A DNA stretch of 64,000 bases from Calditrichales bacterium MX18-03. Its GTDB lineage: Bacteria > Bacillota > Clostridia > Lutisporales > Lutisporaceae. A model generated the notes under the pieces. It searched no databases. It saw only the letters and a program-made list of their open reading frames with translations, and was not told the DNA's origin. The position numbers and the translations under genes are program-made. The stretch covers positions 1-64,000 of the forward strand of contig JAJGRE010000005.1 of assembly GCA_021083345.1 (NCBI GenBank). Reading direction: 5' to 3'. Each line of letters begins with the position of its first letter. Within the stretch, counting starts at the first letter, position 1. Below are positions 38,106 through 46,354 of the stretch, piece after piece.

Positions 38106-38552
38106 ATGAAAGTTGTATTATTACAGGACGTAAAGGATTTGGGCAAAAAGGAAGAAATCGTCAATGTCAGCGACGGTTATGCAAGGAATTTTCTATTTCC
38201 AAGGAAACTGGCGGTGGAGGCTTCTGACGGAAAGCTTAAGGAAATAGCAGACAAGAAAAACTCGGTAAAGAACAGGAAAGATAAGGAACTACAGGCGGCG
38301 AAGGATCTTGCCGATAAAATAAGCAAGGTCGAAGTTTACATAAAGACAAAAGCAGGGGAACATGGCAAGCTTTTCGGATCCATAACCGGAAAGGATATTG
38401 CGGATGCCATAAAAGCGCAGCACAAAATCGAGATTGACAAAAAGAAGATCGTTATGCATGATCCCATCAAATCCATCGGGAACTATCAGGTTGAAGTCAA
38501 GGTTTATCCCGAGGTAGCTGCTAAAGTCAATGTAAAAATATCAGAAGAATAA
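38106..38552 (+). CDS. rplI: ribosomal protein bL9
   Basis: A 148-residue large-subunit protein. The N-terminal domain [32 protein letters not shown] is diagnostic, followed by a long connecting helix and the C-terminal domain containing [16 protein letters not shown]. The start codon directly follows the gdpP stop codon, with GGAAGGTG inside the gdpP end, so translation is probably coupled. Confidence 0.98.
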   Translation: MKVVLLQDVKDLGKKEEIVNVSDGYARNFLFPRKLAVEASDGKLKEIADKKNSVKNRKDKELQAAKDLADKISKVEVYIKTKAGEHGKLFGSITGKDIADAIKAQHKIEIDKKKIVMHDPIKSIGNYQVEVKVYPEVAAKVNVKISEE

Positions 38553-38693
38553 GCCAGGAACAATGAAATACTAAAACCCGATTTTCAAGCGAGATAGTTT
38601 TCGTAAAGACACCCGTCAAACCAAGGCGGAAAATAGCCGCTTTAAAATTGGGAATTTATTATTTAGTTGTTTCGCACCGGAAGAGGGATTTTT

Positions 38694-40523
38694 GTGGGCT
38701 GTAATCACAGCAATATACAGAGCTCAGATGCAGAGCTGGACGTACTGGTCGACTATACGAAAAAGCTTTATGAGGATAAAAAGACAAAAAAACTTGACGA
38801 CATCCGTGACCATAAGGAAAAAATATGTGCCTTGCACGAAATCGTTTTCGGGAAAACACCGGAAAAAGAAGTGGAGAATGAAGAATTCACGCTTTGGATG
38901 GCGCAGATTCGGGACAAGCTGTCCGATACGGCTGCAAAGCGGTATATAGAGGAAGGCATAAAACGGGAAGTCATTAACCGGATTGAGACCCGAGAAAAAG
39001 AATACCTGAACGAAATGAAGCTTCAGGTCATAAAGAAACATACCGGCTTGGAAAACGCGGCCACATTGAAAAAATACGCACAGCTGGAGAAAATGAAGCG
39101 GGTAAAGCTGTCCAAATCCATTCTGGAAATTCTGCGGCCCGGCAAGGAGAGCGAGATCATAGGCCAGCAGAAAGCCGTATCCGCGCTGATTTCCAAAATA
39201 GCATCTCCCTTTCCTCAGCATGTCATCCTTTATGGCCCGCCCGGTGTGGGCAAGACCACCGCAGCCAGGATTGCCCTGGAGATTGCGAAAAAGAAGAAGT
39301 TCACGCCTTTTATGAAGGATGCCAAATTCGTTGAAGTGGATGCAACAACCCTGCGCTGGGATCCCAGGGAATCGGTCAACCCGCTGCTTGGCTCGGTTCA
39401 CGACCCTATATTCCAAGGTGCCAACAAGGAACTGGCGGAGATGGGCGTTCCGGAACCCAAGCCCGGGCTTGTAACAGAAGCCCATGGCGGGGTCCTTTTC
39501 ATTGATGAGATCGGTGAACTGGACATCATGTTCCAGAACAAGTTGTTAAAGGTTTTGGAGGACAAGAAGGTTCGTTTTGATTCCTCTTACTATGATATTA
39601 ATAATGAAAACATTCCGCAATACATCAAGCTGCTTTTCCAGGAAGGTGCACCGGCGGATTTCGTTTTGATCGGTGCCACAACCCGATCGCCAGAAGAAAT
39701 CAATCCGGCGCTGCGGTCCAGGTGTGCTGAGGTCTATTTTAACCCGCTGGAAAGCGAAGATATCGTCAATATTGTAAAGGGCGCAGCCGAGAAGCTGGAA
39801 ATCGGCATCAGCGAAGAGGGCGCACGTTTAATCAGCGGCTACACCTTCGAGGCCCGCAAAGCCGTCAATATTCTGGCAGACTGCTACAGCAGCATGCTGA
39901 GCCGATGCGGTAGCCTGAATGAAGCGGAGATGACAATGGAAGACATCCAATGCGTCATAAGCAAGGGCCGCTTTGTTCCTGTCAATCGGAAAAAAGGCCG
40001 GGAAGAGAAGGAAGCGGGAAAAATAAACGGGTTGGGTGTCAACGGCTTTCTGGGTCATGTCATAGAATTCGAGGCCGTAGGTTTCGAAGCAGAAGCAGGG
40101 ACAGGCAGTGTCCGCTTCAATGAAGCAGCCGGCAGCATGACAAAGGATTCGCTGTTCAATGCACTATCTGTCATTCGCAGTATTACCGGAAAGAACCCCA
40201 ACCAATATGACATTCACGTCAATTGCATCGGCGGCGGAAAAGTGGACGGTCCCTCGGCGGGAGCGGCCATAACCTGCCTGATCTATTCAGTATTGACGGG
40301 ACTGCCTGCCAGGCAGGATACCTGCATTACAGGGGAAATATCCCTCCGCGGAAAGGTCAAGGGCGTAGGCGGTACGGTCGAAAAGGTCCATGCTGCCAGA
40401 AGAGCAGGCTTCAAGCACGTGATCGTGCCGGAGGAGAACAAGGATGAGCTTCAGGAAATCAGCGGAATAAACATCATTTCCGCAGGCAATATTGAAGAAG
40501 TGATCCGGTTTATTTTTGAATAA
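38694..40523 (+). CDS. lonC: LonC-type ATP-dependent protease
   Basis: A 609-residue Lon-family protease lacking the classical Lon N-terminal domain. It has an N-terminal helical region, an AAA+ module with Walker A LYGPPGVGKTTAA and Walker B GGVLFIDEIGELD, and a protease domain whose Ser-Lys dyad is in DGPSAGAAITC and EKVHAARRAGF. An insertion of about 45 residues between Walker A and B (TLRWDPRESVNPLLGSVHD) is also typical of LonB/LonC. I use GTG at 38694, correctly spaced from AGAGGG. Substrates are unknown. Confidence 0.93.
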   Translation: MGCNHSNIQSSDAELDVLVDYTKKLYEDKKTKKLDDIRDHKEKICALHEIVFGKTPEKEVENEEFTLWMAQIRDKLSDTAAKRYIEEGIKREVINRIETREKEYLNEMKLQVIKKHTGLENAATLKKYAQLEKMKRVKLSKSILEILRPGKESEIIGQQKAVSALISKIASPFPQHVILYGPPGVGKTTAARIALEIAKKKKFTPFMKDAKFVEVDATTLRWDPRESVNPLLGSVHDPIFQGANKELAEMGVPEPKPGLVTEAHGGVLFIDEIGELDIMFQNKLLKVLEDKKVRFDSSYYDINNENIPQYIKLLFQEGAPADFVLIGATTRSPEEINPALRSRCAEVYFNPLESEDIVNIVKGAAEKLEIGISEEGARLISGYTFEARKAVNILADCYSSMLSRCGSLNEAEMTMEDIQCVISKGRFVPVNRKKGREEKEAGKINGLGVNGFLGHVIEFEAVGFEAEAGTGSVRFNEAAGSMTKDSLFNALSVIRSITGKNPNQYDIHVNCIGGGKVDGPSAGAAITCLIYSVLTGLPARQDTCITGEISLRGKVKGVGGTVEKVHAARRAGFKHVIVPEENKDELQEISGINIISAGNIEEVIRFIFE

Positions 40524-40591
40524 CACATGCGCTGTCTTAATCTGCGCGCTATCATCCGCTGTAGAAGTCAGCACTAAGGGAGTGAATCAGC

Positions 40592-41929
40592 TTGAACGAT
40601 GGGATTCAGAGAATACCGCCAAACAGCCTGGAGGCGGAGCAATCCGTTTTGGGAGCCATGCTTCTCGATAGAGAGGCTATTTCGTCTGCAACCGAGCTTA
40701 TAAACGGAGAGGATTTTTATAGGGAAGCCCACAAGGAAATCTTTGAGGCGGTTGTAGAGATCTATGACAAAGGCGAGCCGGTGGATCTCATCACCCTGAC
40801 AGAAAAGCTCAAAACCAGGAATACATTAGATGCAGTGGGCGGCATAACCTACCTGACCGGTTTGATGAATGCCGTACCCACCACCCATAATGTCAAATAC
40901 TATGCAAAAATTATTGAGGACAAGTCGCTGCTTCGCAGGCTGATCAAGTCCTCTAATGAGATTATTTCCAAAAGCTACAGCGGCACGGAGGAGGTTGGGA
41001 GCATCATAGACGATGCCGAGAAGGGCATTTTCAACATTTCTCTCAACCGCTCAACCCAGGGTTTTGTCCATGTCAAGGGCATCCTCAATGCCAACTTCGA
41101 CAAGATAGAAGAGTTATACCTGAACAAAGGTAAAATAACCGGTGTCCCCACCGGATTCACCGATCTGGATGATAAGCTTTCCGGCCTGCAGCGCTCCGAT
41201 CTCATATTGGTTGCTGCAAGACCGTCAATGGGGAAATCCTCATTGATGATGAATATTGTGCAATATGCGGGTGTACGTGACAAAGTGACGACAGCCATAT
41301 TCAGTCTTGAAATGTCAAAGGAACAGCTGACGCAAAGGCTTTTATGCGCAGAGGCATTGATAGATGCGCACAGGCTCCGGACCGGGGATATCAGCGAGGA
41401 TGAATGGGTCAAGCTGGCAAGGGCCATGGGACCGCTATCCGATGCCCCCATCTACATAGATGATACGCCGGCGATCTCCATTACCGAAATGCGCGCCAAA
41501 TGCAGGCGTTTGAAGCTGGAGCACAACCTGGGCCTCATTGTTATCGACTACCTGCAGCTTATGCAGGGCAAGGGCGGTTATGACAGCAGGCAGCAGGAGA
41601 TATCCGACATATCCAGATCCCTGAAGGCTTTAGCCAGAGAGATCAACGTACCGGTAGTGGCGCTGTCGCAGCTTTCCCGTGCCCCTGAAATGAGAGCGGA
41701 TCACCGCCCCATCCTTTCCGACCTTCGTGAATCGGGTGCCATAGAGCAGGATGCCGACGTGGTCATGTTCCTGTACAGGGACGAATACTATCATCCGGAC
41801 AGTGAAAAGAAGAACATCGGTGAAGTCATCATAGCCAAGCAGAGAAATGGTCCCACCGGAACCGTTGAGCTGGTATGGTTGGGTCAGTTCACAAAGTTTG
41901 TGAACAAGGAAAAATATATGTCTGCCTAA
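40592..41929 (+). CDS. dnaB: replicative DNA helicase
   Basis: The 445-residue hexameric fork helicase (called DnaC in Bacillus). The N-terminal domain begins IPPNSLEAEQSVLGAMLLD; the RecA-like domain has Walker A AARPSMGKSSLMM, Walker B LIVIDYLQLM and the sensor DLRESGAIEQDADVVMFLYR. No intein interrupts it. It starts at TTG (40592) after AAGGGAG. A terminator and a dense DnaA-box cluster lie immediately downstream. Confidence 0.98.
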   Translation: MNDGIQRIPPNSLEAEQSVLGAMLLDREAISSATELINGEDFYREAHKEIFEAVVEIYDKGEPVDLITLTEKLKTRNTLDAVGGITYLTGLMNAVPTTHNVKYYAKIIEDKSLLRRLIKSSNEIISKSYSGTEEVGSIIDDAEKGIFNISLNRSTQGFVHVKGILNANFDKIEELYLNKGKITGVPTGFTDLDDKLSGLQRSDLILVAARPSMGKSSLMMNIVQYAGVRDKVTTAIFSLEMSKEQLTQRLLCAEALIDAHRLRTGDISEDEWVKLARAMGPLSDAPIYIDDTPAISITEMRAKCRRLKLEHNLGLIVIDYLQLMQGKGGYDSRQQEISDISRSLKALAREINVPVVALSQLSRAPEMRADHRPILSDLRESGAIEQDADVVMFLYRDEYYHPDSEKKNIGEVIIAKQRNGPTGTVELVWLGQFTKFVNKEKYMSA

Positions 41930-41931
41930 AG

Positions 41932-42203
41932 TTATCAACAGCCTCTAGAAAAAAAATACAATAGGATTGTAGTACTATTTATAAAAAAATGTGTATAACT
42001 AATGCCTCATTCAGCAAAGAATGAGGCATTTTCGTTTATTGTGCACAACTTTCTGTGGATAACCTATGGATAATGTGGATAACACGGATAAGTCACTGAA
42101 AAGAATTAACATAATCTTAACAAGCCCTGAAAGAAGAATTGGTACAATTGAATCGGGGAAAACAGCGAACATATGTGCATATCTCTGTGGATAATGTGGA
42201 TAA
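41932..42203. other. secondary DnaA-box cluster downstream of dnaB
   Basis: The stretch holds four perfect TGTGGATAA boxes (42054-42062, 42074-42082, 42186-42194 and 42195-42203, the last two abutting), plus one-mismatch forms TGTGTATAA (41990-41998), TATGGATAA (42065-42073) and TTATCAACA (41932-41940). All the perfect boxes have the same orientation. This is denser in consensus boxes than the origin itself. It lies about 31 kb from oriC and contains no gene. Confidence 0.85.
42001..42030 (+). terminator. terminator after dnaB
   Basis: A perfect 12-bp stem, AATGCCTCATTC / GAATGAGGCATT, six-base loop, followed by TTTCGTTT. It lies inside the DnaA-box cluster. Confidence 0.88.
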
Positions 42204-42447
42204 TGTGAATCAGAATTTTCTGTAATTTCTAAATATAAGGATTATTAACGCTTTCAGGGCTCAGACTTTTACTTTTAAAACAGGTTTACATATTATTGGA
42301 AAAAATGACAACATGCTGTCAGATTCTGTAGTCTGCCAGTCACGGACGGCATGGCCAGTATGTCCACAATATTTTAATATAAATGTACATATACTACGAA
42401 TAAGATATAATAAACGGCTTTGCAGGCAAAGCAAAAAAATTGTTCTA
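42204..42447. other. gene-free spacer between the DnaA-box cluster and the FAD protein gene
   Basis: No coding sequence is supported here. An imperfect palindrome, TGACAACATGCTGTCA, lies at 42306-42321 and could be an operator. The rest is AT-rich. Confidence 0.5.
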
Positions 42448-42476
42448 TTGACTAAAAATTCTTATTCTGTTAGGAT
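42448..42476 (+). promoter_or_regulatory. promoter of the FAD-dependent oxidoreductase gene
   Basis: TTGACT (42448-42453), a 17-base spacer and TAGGAT (42471-42476), 46 bases upstream of the ATG at 42522. Confidence 0.65.
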
Positions 42477-42521
42477 GATTCTGGGGTAATTTGCCTTACT
42501 AATTCGAAACAGGTGATAAAA

Positions 42522-43949
42522 ATGAATCATGCAATCAAAAAAAGTTACGATGTCATCATTATTGGGGCCGGTCCGGCCGGTATTTTTACAGCTCTGGAGC
42601 TGACAAGACAGAATAAGGATCTGGAAATCCTTATCATAGACAGAGGGCGTTCCATCGCAAAGAGAAGTTGCCCGGCAAGGACACTGAACAAATGCGTCGG
42701 CTGCGATCCCTGCGGCATTACCTTCGGTTGGGCAGGTGCCGGTGCTTTCAGTGACGGAAAGCTGTCCCTCAGTCCTGAAGTGGGTGGCAACATTACGGAC
42801 TACATGACACAGGATAGGGCACTGGAGCTGATCGGCTATGCGGACTCCATTTATCTGAAGTTCGGCGCCCAGGAGGAAATTCACGGCTTGAACCACCGGG
42901 TGATCGACGACGTCAAATACGAGGCATCCAAGCACAATATCATGCTGATTCCTTGTCCGGTCAGGCACCTGGGAACAGAAAAGTCCTTTTTCGTTCTGGA
43001 GGGCATGTACAATTACCTGATTGAAAATACCAAGGCGGAATTCAGCGAACTGACGGATGCCGTGGATATCATTGTAGAAGAAGGAAGGGTTGTAGGCATT
43101 GACCTGCAGCGCAAGGGTGAAGCACCCATCAGGGTCGAGGCAGGCTATATCATAGCAGCGCCCGGCAGAGGCGGCGCAGAATGGCTGACAGGACAGATGC
43201 GGAAGCTGGATGTCCCAACCGTCAATAATGCGGTTGATATCGGTGTCAGAGTAGAGGTCCCCAACAGCATCATGGATCATCTGACCAAGGAGCTGTATGA
43301 AGCCAAGCTGGTCTACTACTCCGATACCTTTGACAATAAGGTCCGGACCTTCTGCATGAACCCGGGCGGCGTTGTGTCCCAGGAGAACTATGAGGGCGGC
43401 ATTGCTTTGGTCAACGGACACAGCTATGCGGATGACAAGCTTAAGACCGGGAATACCAACTTCGCGGTACTGGTTTCCACACGTTTTACCGAGCCGTTTA
43501 AAGAGCCTATCGAATACGGCAAATATATCGCGCGGCTGGCGAATATGCTGACCGGCGGGGGAATATTGGTTCAGCGCCTGGGAGACCTTCTGCAGGGAAG
43601 ACGGACGGACAAGGACAGACTGGGCAAGTCCACCACCATCCCTACAATGAAGAACGCCATACCGGGAGACTTGAGCTATGTACTGCCCAACCGGCATCTG
43701 ACTTCCATCATAGAGGCGCTTAGGGCATTTGATAAGGTTGCGCCGGGATTGTATTCAAAAAATACACTGCTTTATGGCGTGGAATGCAAATTCTACTCCA
43801 GTAAGGTGCAGGTTAATAATAACTTTGAGACCAAGGTAGAAAACTTATATGCCATAGGAGACGGGGCAGGAATCACAAGAGGTCTGATGCAGGCTTCGGT
43901 TACCGGTGTGGTCGTCGCCAGGGATATAGCGGGTAAAGCAGGTAAATAA
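42522..43949 (+). CDS. FAD-dependent oxidoreductase (COG2509 type)
   Basis: A 475-residue flavoprotein. The N-terminal dinucleotide fold is VIIIGAGPAGIFTALEL, followed by a cysteine motif, NKCVGCDPCGITFGWAGAGAFSDGKLSLS, typical of this uncharacterised family. A second FAD motif near the C-terminus reads LYAIGDGAGITRGLMQASVTGV. The enzyme's substrate is unknown. The ATG at 42522 follows AGGTG; a GTG three codons upstream overlaps it. It lies 19 bases before purA and may share its transcript. Confidence 0.88.
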   Translation: MNHAIKKSYDVIIIGAGPAGIFTALELTRQNKDLEILIIDRGRSIAKRSCPARTLNKCVGCDPCGITFGWAGAGAFSDGKLSLSPEVGGNITDYMTQDRALELIGYADSIYLKFGAQEEIHGLNHRVIDDVKYEASKHNIMLIPCPVRHLGTEKSFFVLEGMYNYLIENTKAEFSELTDAVDIIVEEGRVVGIDLQRKGEAPIRVEAGYIIAAPGRGGAEWLTGQMRKLDVPTVNNAVDIGVRVEVPNSIMDHLTKELYEAKLVYYSDTFDNKVRTFCMNPGGVVSQENYEGGIALVNGHSYADDKLKTGNTNFAVLVSTRFTEPFKEPIEYGKYIARLANMLTGGGILVQRLGDLLQGRRTDKDRLGKSTTIPTMKNAIPGDLSYVLPNRHLTSIIEALRAFDKVAPGLYSKNTLLYGVECKFYSSKVQVNNNFETKVENLYAIGDGAGITRGLMQASVTGVVVARDIAGKAGK

Positions 43950-43968
43950 TTTGAAAGAGGTGTTGTAA

Positions 43969-45246
43969 ATGTCGTCAATGGTAATCGTAGGCGCCCAGTG
44001 GGGAGATGAAGGAAAAGGGAAGATTACCGACTTTCTTGCCGAAAAGGCCGATGTCGTTGTAAGATATCAGGGTGGAAACAATGCAGGCCATACGGTTGAA
44101 GTAGGAAATGAACAGTATAAGCTGCAGCTGATTCCTTCTGGAATCTTGCATTCGGATAAGCTGTGCATCATCGGAAACGGTGTAGTGCTGGATCCTGAAG
44201 CCTTTCTGAACGAAGTCAGGAATCTGGAGAATAGAGGTGTTGCAACCGCTAATCTCAAAATCAGCGACAGAGCCCATGTCATATTCCCGTACCACAAGAA
44301 AATAGATGAGCTGTCGGAATTGAAGCGCGGCAGCAATGATTTGGGAACGACGAAAAAAGGGATCGGGCCTGCCTATATGGATAAGACCGAAAGAGTCGGT
44401 ATCCGGGTATGCGACCTGCTGAAGAAGGATGTTTTTGCTGCCAAGCTGAAGGAAAACTTGGAAGCAAAGAACAGCTATCTTAAGAAAATGTTTGAATTTG
44501 AAGGCTATTCCTATGAGGAAATGCTTGAAAAATACCTGGCCTATGCCGAACAGATCAGGCCTTATGTTGATGACACCTCCGTGCTTGTCTATAATGCCAT
44601 TAAGGCGGATAAGAACGTACTATTTGAGGGCGCACAGGGAACGCTGCTGGATTTGGATTTCGGTACTTATCCTTATGTTACATCCTCTCATCCGGTAGCG
44701 GGCGGTGTCTGCATCGGCGCAGGCGTCGGACCAGCTTTGATCGGCAAAGCAGTCGGTGTTGTAAAGGCGTATACCACAAGAGTTGGAAAGGGACCTTTCC
44801 CGACAGAGCTTTTTGATGAGACAGGCGAGTATATCCGCAAAAAAGGCTTTGAATTTGGAACGGTTACCGGAAGACCGAGACGCTGCGGTTGGTTCGATGC
44901 CGTTATCGTGCGGTATGCTGTGAGGATCAGCGGCCTCACCGGCATTGCTGTGACAAAGCTGGATACATTGGCTGATATTCCCAGGGTCAAGATTTGCGTT
45001 GGCTATAAGCTGAATGGAGAGATTATCAAGGATTTCCCTGCCAGCATCGAGGATCTGGCATTCTGTGAGCCTATCTATGAAGAATTCGAAGGCTGGGAGG
45101 ACGTCAGCCACATTAAGGAATACAACAAGCTGCCGACCAATATGCTTCGCTATCTGGAGCGGATCGAGGAGCTCTGCGGAACCAAGATTTCATTGGTTTC
45201 AGTAGGACCGAAGCGGGATGAGACCATCGTCATCGAGGAGTTCTAG
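43969..45246 (+). CDS. purA: adenylosuccinate synthetase
   Basis: A 425-residue enzyme that converts IMP and aspartate to adenylosuccinate using GTP, the first committed step to AMP. The P-loop [12 protein letters not shown], the NNAGHTV segment, the [14 protein letters not shown] block and [14 protein letters not shown] are diagnostic. AAAGAGGTG precedes the ATG. No other purine gene is adjacent. A modest hairpin follows the stop codon. Confidence 0.98.
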   Translation: MSSMVIVGAQWGDEGKGKITDFLAEKADVVVRYQGGNNAGHTVEVGNEQYKLQLIPSGILHSDKLCIIGNGVVLDPEAFLNEVRNLENRGVATANLKISDRAHVIFPYHKKIDELSELKRGSNDLGTTKKGIGPAYMDKTERVGIRVCDLLKKDVFAAKLKENLEAKNSYLKKMFEFEGYSYEEMLEKYLAYAEQIRPYVDDTSVLVYNAIKADKNVLFEGAQGTLLDLDFGTYPYVTSSHPVAGGVCIGAGVGPALIGKAVGVVKAYTTRVGKGPFPTELFDETGEYIRKKGFEFGTVTGRPRRCGWFDAVIVRYAVRISGLTGIAVTKLDTLADIPRVKICVGYKLNGEIIKDFPASIEDLAFCEPIYEEFEGWEDVSHIKEYNKLPTNMLRYLERIEELCGTKISLVSVGPKRDETIVIEEF

Positions 45247-45272
45247 TTATAAGAACTGACTTATTCTTATAA
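45247..45272 (+). terminator. hairpin after purA
   Basis: A perfect nine-bp stem, TTATAAGAA / TTCTTATAA, eight-base loop, lacking a strong T-run. Probably a weak terminator. Confidence 0.5.
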
Positions 45273-45390
45273 AATTGGATGAATTATTGCACTGGAACTT
45301 CGGTGAACAACGTGCTATAATACCAATACGGCGGGAAGCTCAGGCAAGACATCAAGAGAAACGGTAAATTATGAAAATCAAAAAATACTG

Positions 45391-45419
45391 TTGACAAACA
45401 GTCCGTAAAGTTGTAGAAT
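45391..45419 (+). promoter_or_regulatory. tRNA cluster promoter
   Basis: Consensus TTGACA (45391-45396), a 17-base spacer and TAGAAT (45414-45419), about 90 bases upstream of the first tRNA. Confidence 0.85.
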
Positions 45420-45507
45420 GTATAAATGTGAGCCCCAAAAACGCTCACACAATAGATTACAGACTCTTAGCGAAAGTGCTTTGAGCTTTAGAGAATGTTG
45501 TCTATAT

Positions 45508-45583
45508 GACTCACTAGCTCAGTCGGTAGAGCACATGACTTTTAATCATGGTGTCCGGAGTTCGATTCTCCGGTGAGTCACCA
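45508..45583 (+). tRNA. tRNA-Lys (UUU)
   Basis: A 76-base cloverleaf with CCA encoded. The acceptor GACTCAC pairs with GTGAGTC, the D arm contains AGCTCAGTCGGTAGAGC, the anticodon loop is CTTTTAA (anticodon TTT), and the T arm is GGAGTTCGATTCTCC. Confidence 0.97.
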
Positions 45584-45587
45584 TCAT

Positions 45588-45662
45588 GGCCCATTGGTCA
45601 AGCGGTTAAGACACCGCCCTTTCACGGCGGTAACAGGGGTTCGAGTCCCCTATGGGTCACCA
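45588..45662 (+). tRNA. tRNA-Glu (UUC)
   Basis: A 75-base cloverleaf with CCA encoded. The acceptor GGCCCAT pairs with ATGGGTC (one G-U pair), the anticodon loop is CTTTCAC (anticodon TTC), and the T arm is GGGGTTCGAGTCCCC. Confidence 0.97.
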
Positions 45663-45667
45663 TTTAT

Positions 45668-45743
45668 GGGGGCATAGCTCAGCTGGGAGAGCATCTGCCT
45701 TACAAGCAGAGGGTCATAGGTTCGAGCCCTATTGTCCCCACCA
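45668..45743 (+). tRNA. tRNA-Val (UAC)
   Basis: A 76-base cloverleaf with CCA encoded. The acceptor GGGGGCA pairs with TGTCCCC (one G-U pair), the anticodon loop is CTTACAA (anticodon TAC). Confidence 0.97.
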
Positions 45744-45751
45744 TTTACCCT

Positions 45752-45780
45752 TTGACAGGACGTCAAAAATATAATAAAAT
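45752..45780 (+). promoter_or_regulatory. possible internal promoter before tRNA-Asp
   Basis: TTGACA (45752-45757), a 17-base spacer and TAAAAT (45775-45780) in the 83-base gap between tRNA-Val and tRNA-Asp. It would let the last two tRNAs be transcribed separately. Confidence 0.55.
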
Positions 45781-45826
45781 AAATCTTGCCGCACAATGAT
45801 GCGCGAGCAAGGAAACACTTAAACAT

Positions 45827-45903
45827 GGCCCAGTAGTTCAGTTGGTTAGAATGCCAGCCTGTCACGCTGGAGGTCGACGGTTCGAGCCCGTTCTGGGTCG
45901 CCA
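45827..45903 (+). tRNA. tRNA-Asp (GUC)
   Basis: A 77-base cloverleaf with CCA encoded. The acceptor GGCCCAG pairs with CTGGGTC (one G-U pair), the anticodon loop is CTGTCAC (anticodon GTC), the discriminator is G. Confidence 0.97.
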
Positions 45904-45910
45904 TATTTAA

Positions 45911-45986
45911 GCTGGTGTAGCTCAATTGGTAGAGCAGCTGACTTGTAATCAGCAGGTCGCGGGTTCGAGTCCCATCACCAGCTCCA
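45911..45986 (+). tRNA. tRNA-Thr (UGU)
   Basis: A 76-base cloverleaf with CCA encoded. The acceptor GCTGGTG pairs with CACCAGC, the anticodon loop is CTTGTAA (anticodon TGT). Confidence 0.97.
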
Positions 45987-45998
45987 TTTTGTAAACCG

Positions 45999-46027
45999 GC
46001 ACTGCAAGAGATTGCAGTGCTTTTTTT
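45999..46027 (+). terminator. terminator of the tRNA cluster
   Basis: A perfect eight-bp stem, GCACTGCA / TGCAGTGC, six-base loop, followed by seven T residues. Confidence 0.92.
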
Positions 46028-46093
46028 ATGCTTAGGAAGCCAATAAACGGATACAAAGGGGTCAATATGCGGCAGGGCATAAATAAAAATAGC

Positions 46094-46122
46094 TTGTGAA
46101 ATATAGAATCATTTGATATAAT
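46094..46122 (+). promoter_or_regulatory. promoter of the riboswitch-chemoreceptor unit
   Basis: TTGTGA (46094-46099), a 17-base spacer and a perfect TATAAT (46117-46122). Transcription should begin near 46129, just ahead of the riboswitch. Confidence 0.75.
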
Positions 46123-46163
46123 TTGTTATATTCAGTCAAAAATATGAATATTGATGCAATAAT

Positions 46164-46241
46164 AGTGTTGGATACTATGATGGATTTCTTTTATTTGGGC
46201 ACTTAGGGAAATTCGGAGTTAGCAGTGCAACCGGCCAATAT
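46164..46241 (+). ncRNA. c-di-GMP-II riboswitch aptamer
   Basis: The segment ATGATGGATTT (46178-46188) followed by TTTGGGCACTTAG (46194-46206), a variable hairpin, then GAGTTAGCAGTGCAACCGG (46216-46234) matches the conserved core of the c-di-GMP-II riboswitch as known from Clostridium. The closing P1 stem appears to be GTGTTGG (46165-46171) with CCAATA. The same CCAATA begins the terminator stem, so the two structures exclude each other. Ligand binding should therefore prevent termination and switch the chemoreceptor gene on. The family match is strong; the switch direction is inferred. Confidence 0.92.
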
Positions 46242-46291
46242 AAGATAAATAACGATTAAAGCGTTATTTATCTTATATTGGCTTTTTTATT
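46234..46291 (+). terminator. riboswitch expression-platform terminator
   Basis: A perfect 21-bp stem (46234-46254 with 46262-46282) with a seven-base loop, followed by TTTTTTATT. It begins inside the 3' strand of the riboswitch P1 stem and ends 64 bases before the chemoreceptor ATG. Confidence 0.93.
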
Positions 46292-46354
46292 AACACGATT
46301 CCTGTATATGCAGGTAAATGAATCTCAAATTTTGAACCGGCAAGGAGAGGGATT

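Noticed and set aside
42462-43697. 411-codon open frame opposite the FAD-dependent oxidoreductase
   Set aside because: The plus-strand protein has two FAD motifs and a good ribosome-binding site; the minus frame shows no motif.
45548-45799. 83-codon ORF across the tRNA cluster
   Set aside because: It overlaps three well-formed tRNA genes.
46194-46241. Initial reading of the chemoreceptor leader as a c-di-GMP-I (GEMM) riboswitch
   Set aside because: The GCAAAGCC-type core of class I is absent, whereas the segment GGGCACTTAG...GAGTTAGCAGTGCAACCGG fits class II.
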